From contig NZ_JAENIL010000029.1 in the NCBI RefSeq assembly GCF_016595505.1, positions 1 through 64,000 of the forward strand: DNA of 64,000 nt, read 5' to 3'. The translations under genes were made by a program, and so were the position numbers. This DNA is from Pelagicoccus mobilis. Lineage in GTDB: Bacteria; Verrucomicrobiota; Verrucomicrobiia; Opitutales; Opitutaceae. Below are positions 63,831 to 64,000 of the stretch, piece after piece; the first letter of the stretch is position 1, and each line of letters starts with the position of its first letter. The notes under the pieces are model-generated. The model had not been told where the DNA came from and ran no database searches. It saw nothing but the letters and a program-made list of their open reading frames with translations.

Positions 63831-64000
63831 TCTAAATAGCTCACAACCAACTCCCTAGCATCAGCGGTGCTGACTTACGGGGCAGGTTGTACAAATTGGG
63901 GTTACCGGCTCCAGTCGCCACGCATCCACGCAGCTTCAAAGAGCCTCCACAAAGCAATGCGCCCTTCCGCTCTCAAACCCGCCAAAGGAATGCAGACATA

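Overview
The window looks like chromosomal DNA of a Verrucomicrobiota bacterium, most likely of the Opitutales. Three lines support this. Two TonB-dependent receptors carry the E-x-F-x-LSPFEV-type N-terminus common in that group. A dehydrogenase ends in the PVC-type CxxCH haem domain. There are several outer-membrane receptors but no SusD-like partner, unlike Bacteroidota loci. The placement is inferred from gene content only; no rRNA or marker gene is present.

Almost the whole window is devoted to plant cell-wall polysaccharides. Region 1 (122-10084) has two divergent operons. The minus operon encodes a DUF5060/apiosidase-like enzyme, a sulfatase with HEAT-like repeats and a secreted clan GH-A hydrolase. 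The plus operon encodes a propeller dehydrogenase fused to cytochrome c and a second sulfatase. Region 2 (10085-11517) has no intact gene. It holds a 175-bp tandem repeat ending in a tRNA-Ser-like 3' tail, a broken small gene with its terminator, and a stretch with nothing recognisable. Region 3 (11518-18158) has a NarL-type histidine kinase and response regulator facing a large TonB-dependent receptor.

Region 4 (18493-44402) reads as a xyloglucan utilization locus. The minus operon is GH2 beta-galactosidase, GH5_4-like endo-xyloglucanase, LacI regulator and GH95 alpha-fucosidase. It diverges at 26373-26588 from a plus operon: GH31 alpha-xylosidase, GH3 beta-glucosidase, GPH symporter, sialate-type O-acetylesterase, a double GH43, GH127 beta-L-arabinofuranosidase, a secreted GH43 and GH51. 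A strong terminator at 44427-44460 closes it. The inferred flow is surface cleavage of the backbone, periplasmic removal of fucose, galactose, acetyl and arabinose, uptake of small xylosyl-glucosides, then cytoplasmic GH31 and GH3 digestion. The arabinosidases, including the beta-specific GH127, would suit arabinosylated (S- and T-type) xyloglucan or arabinan.

Region 5 (44555-47900) is an iron interruption: a siderophore-type receptor and a PepSY membrane protein. Region 6 (47928-57023, minus) is a galactan module: TonB receptor, GPH symporter, LacI regulator, cytoplasmic GH2 and secreted GH53 endo-galactanase. Region 7 (57453-63830, minus) is an arabinan module: GPH symporter, cytoplasmic GH43, secreted GH43 endo-arabinanase and a TonB receptor. 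Regions 6 and 7 fit rhamnogalacturonan-I side chains. No transposase, integrase, CRISPR array, rRNA or complete tRNA was found. Long antisense frames across the hydrolase and receptor genes are shadows and are not listed.
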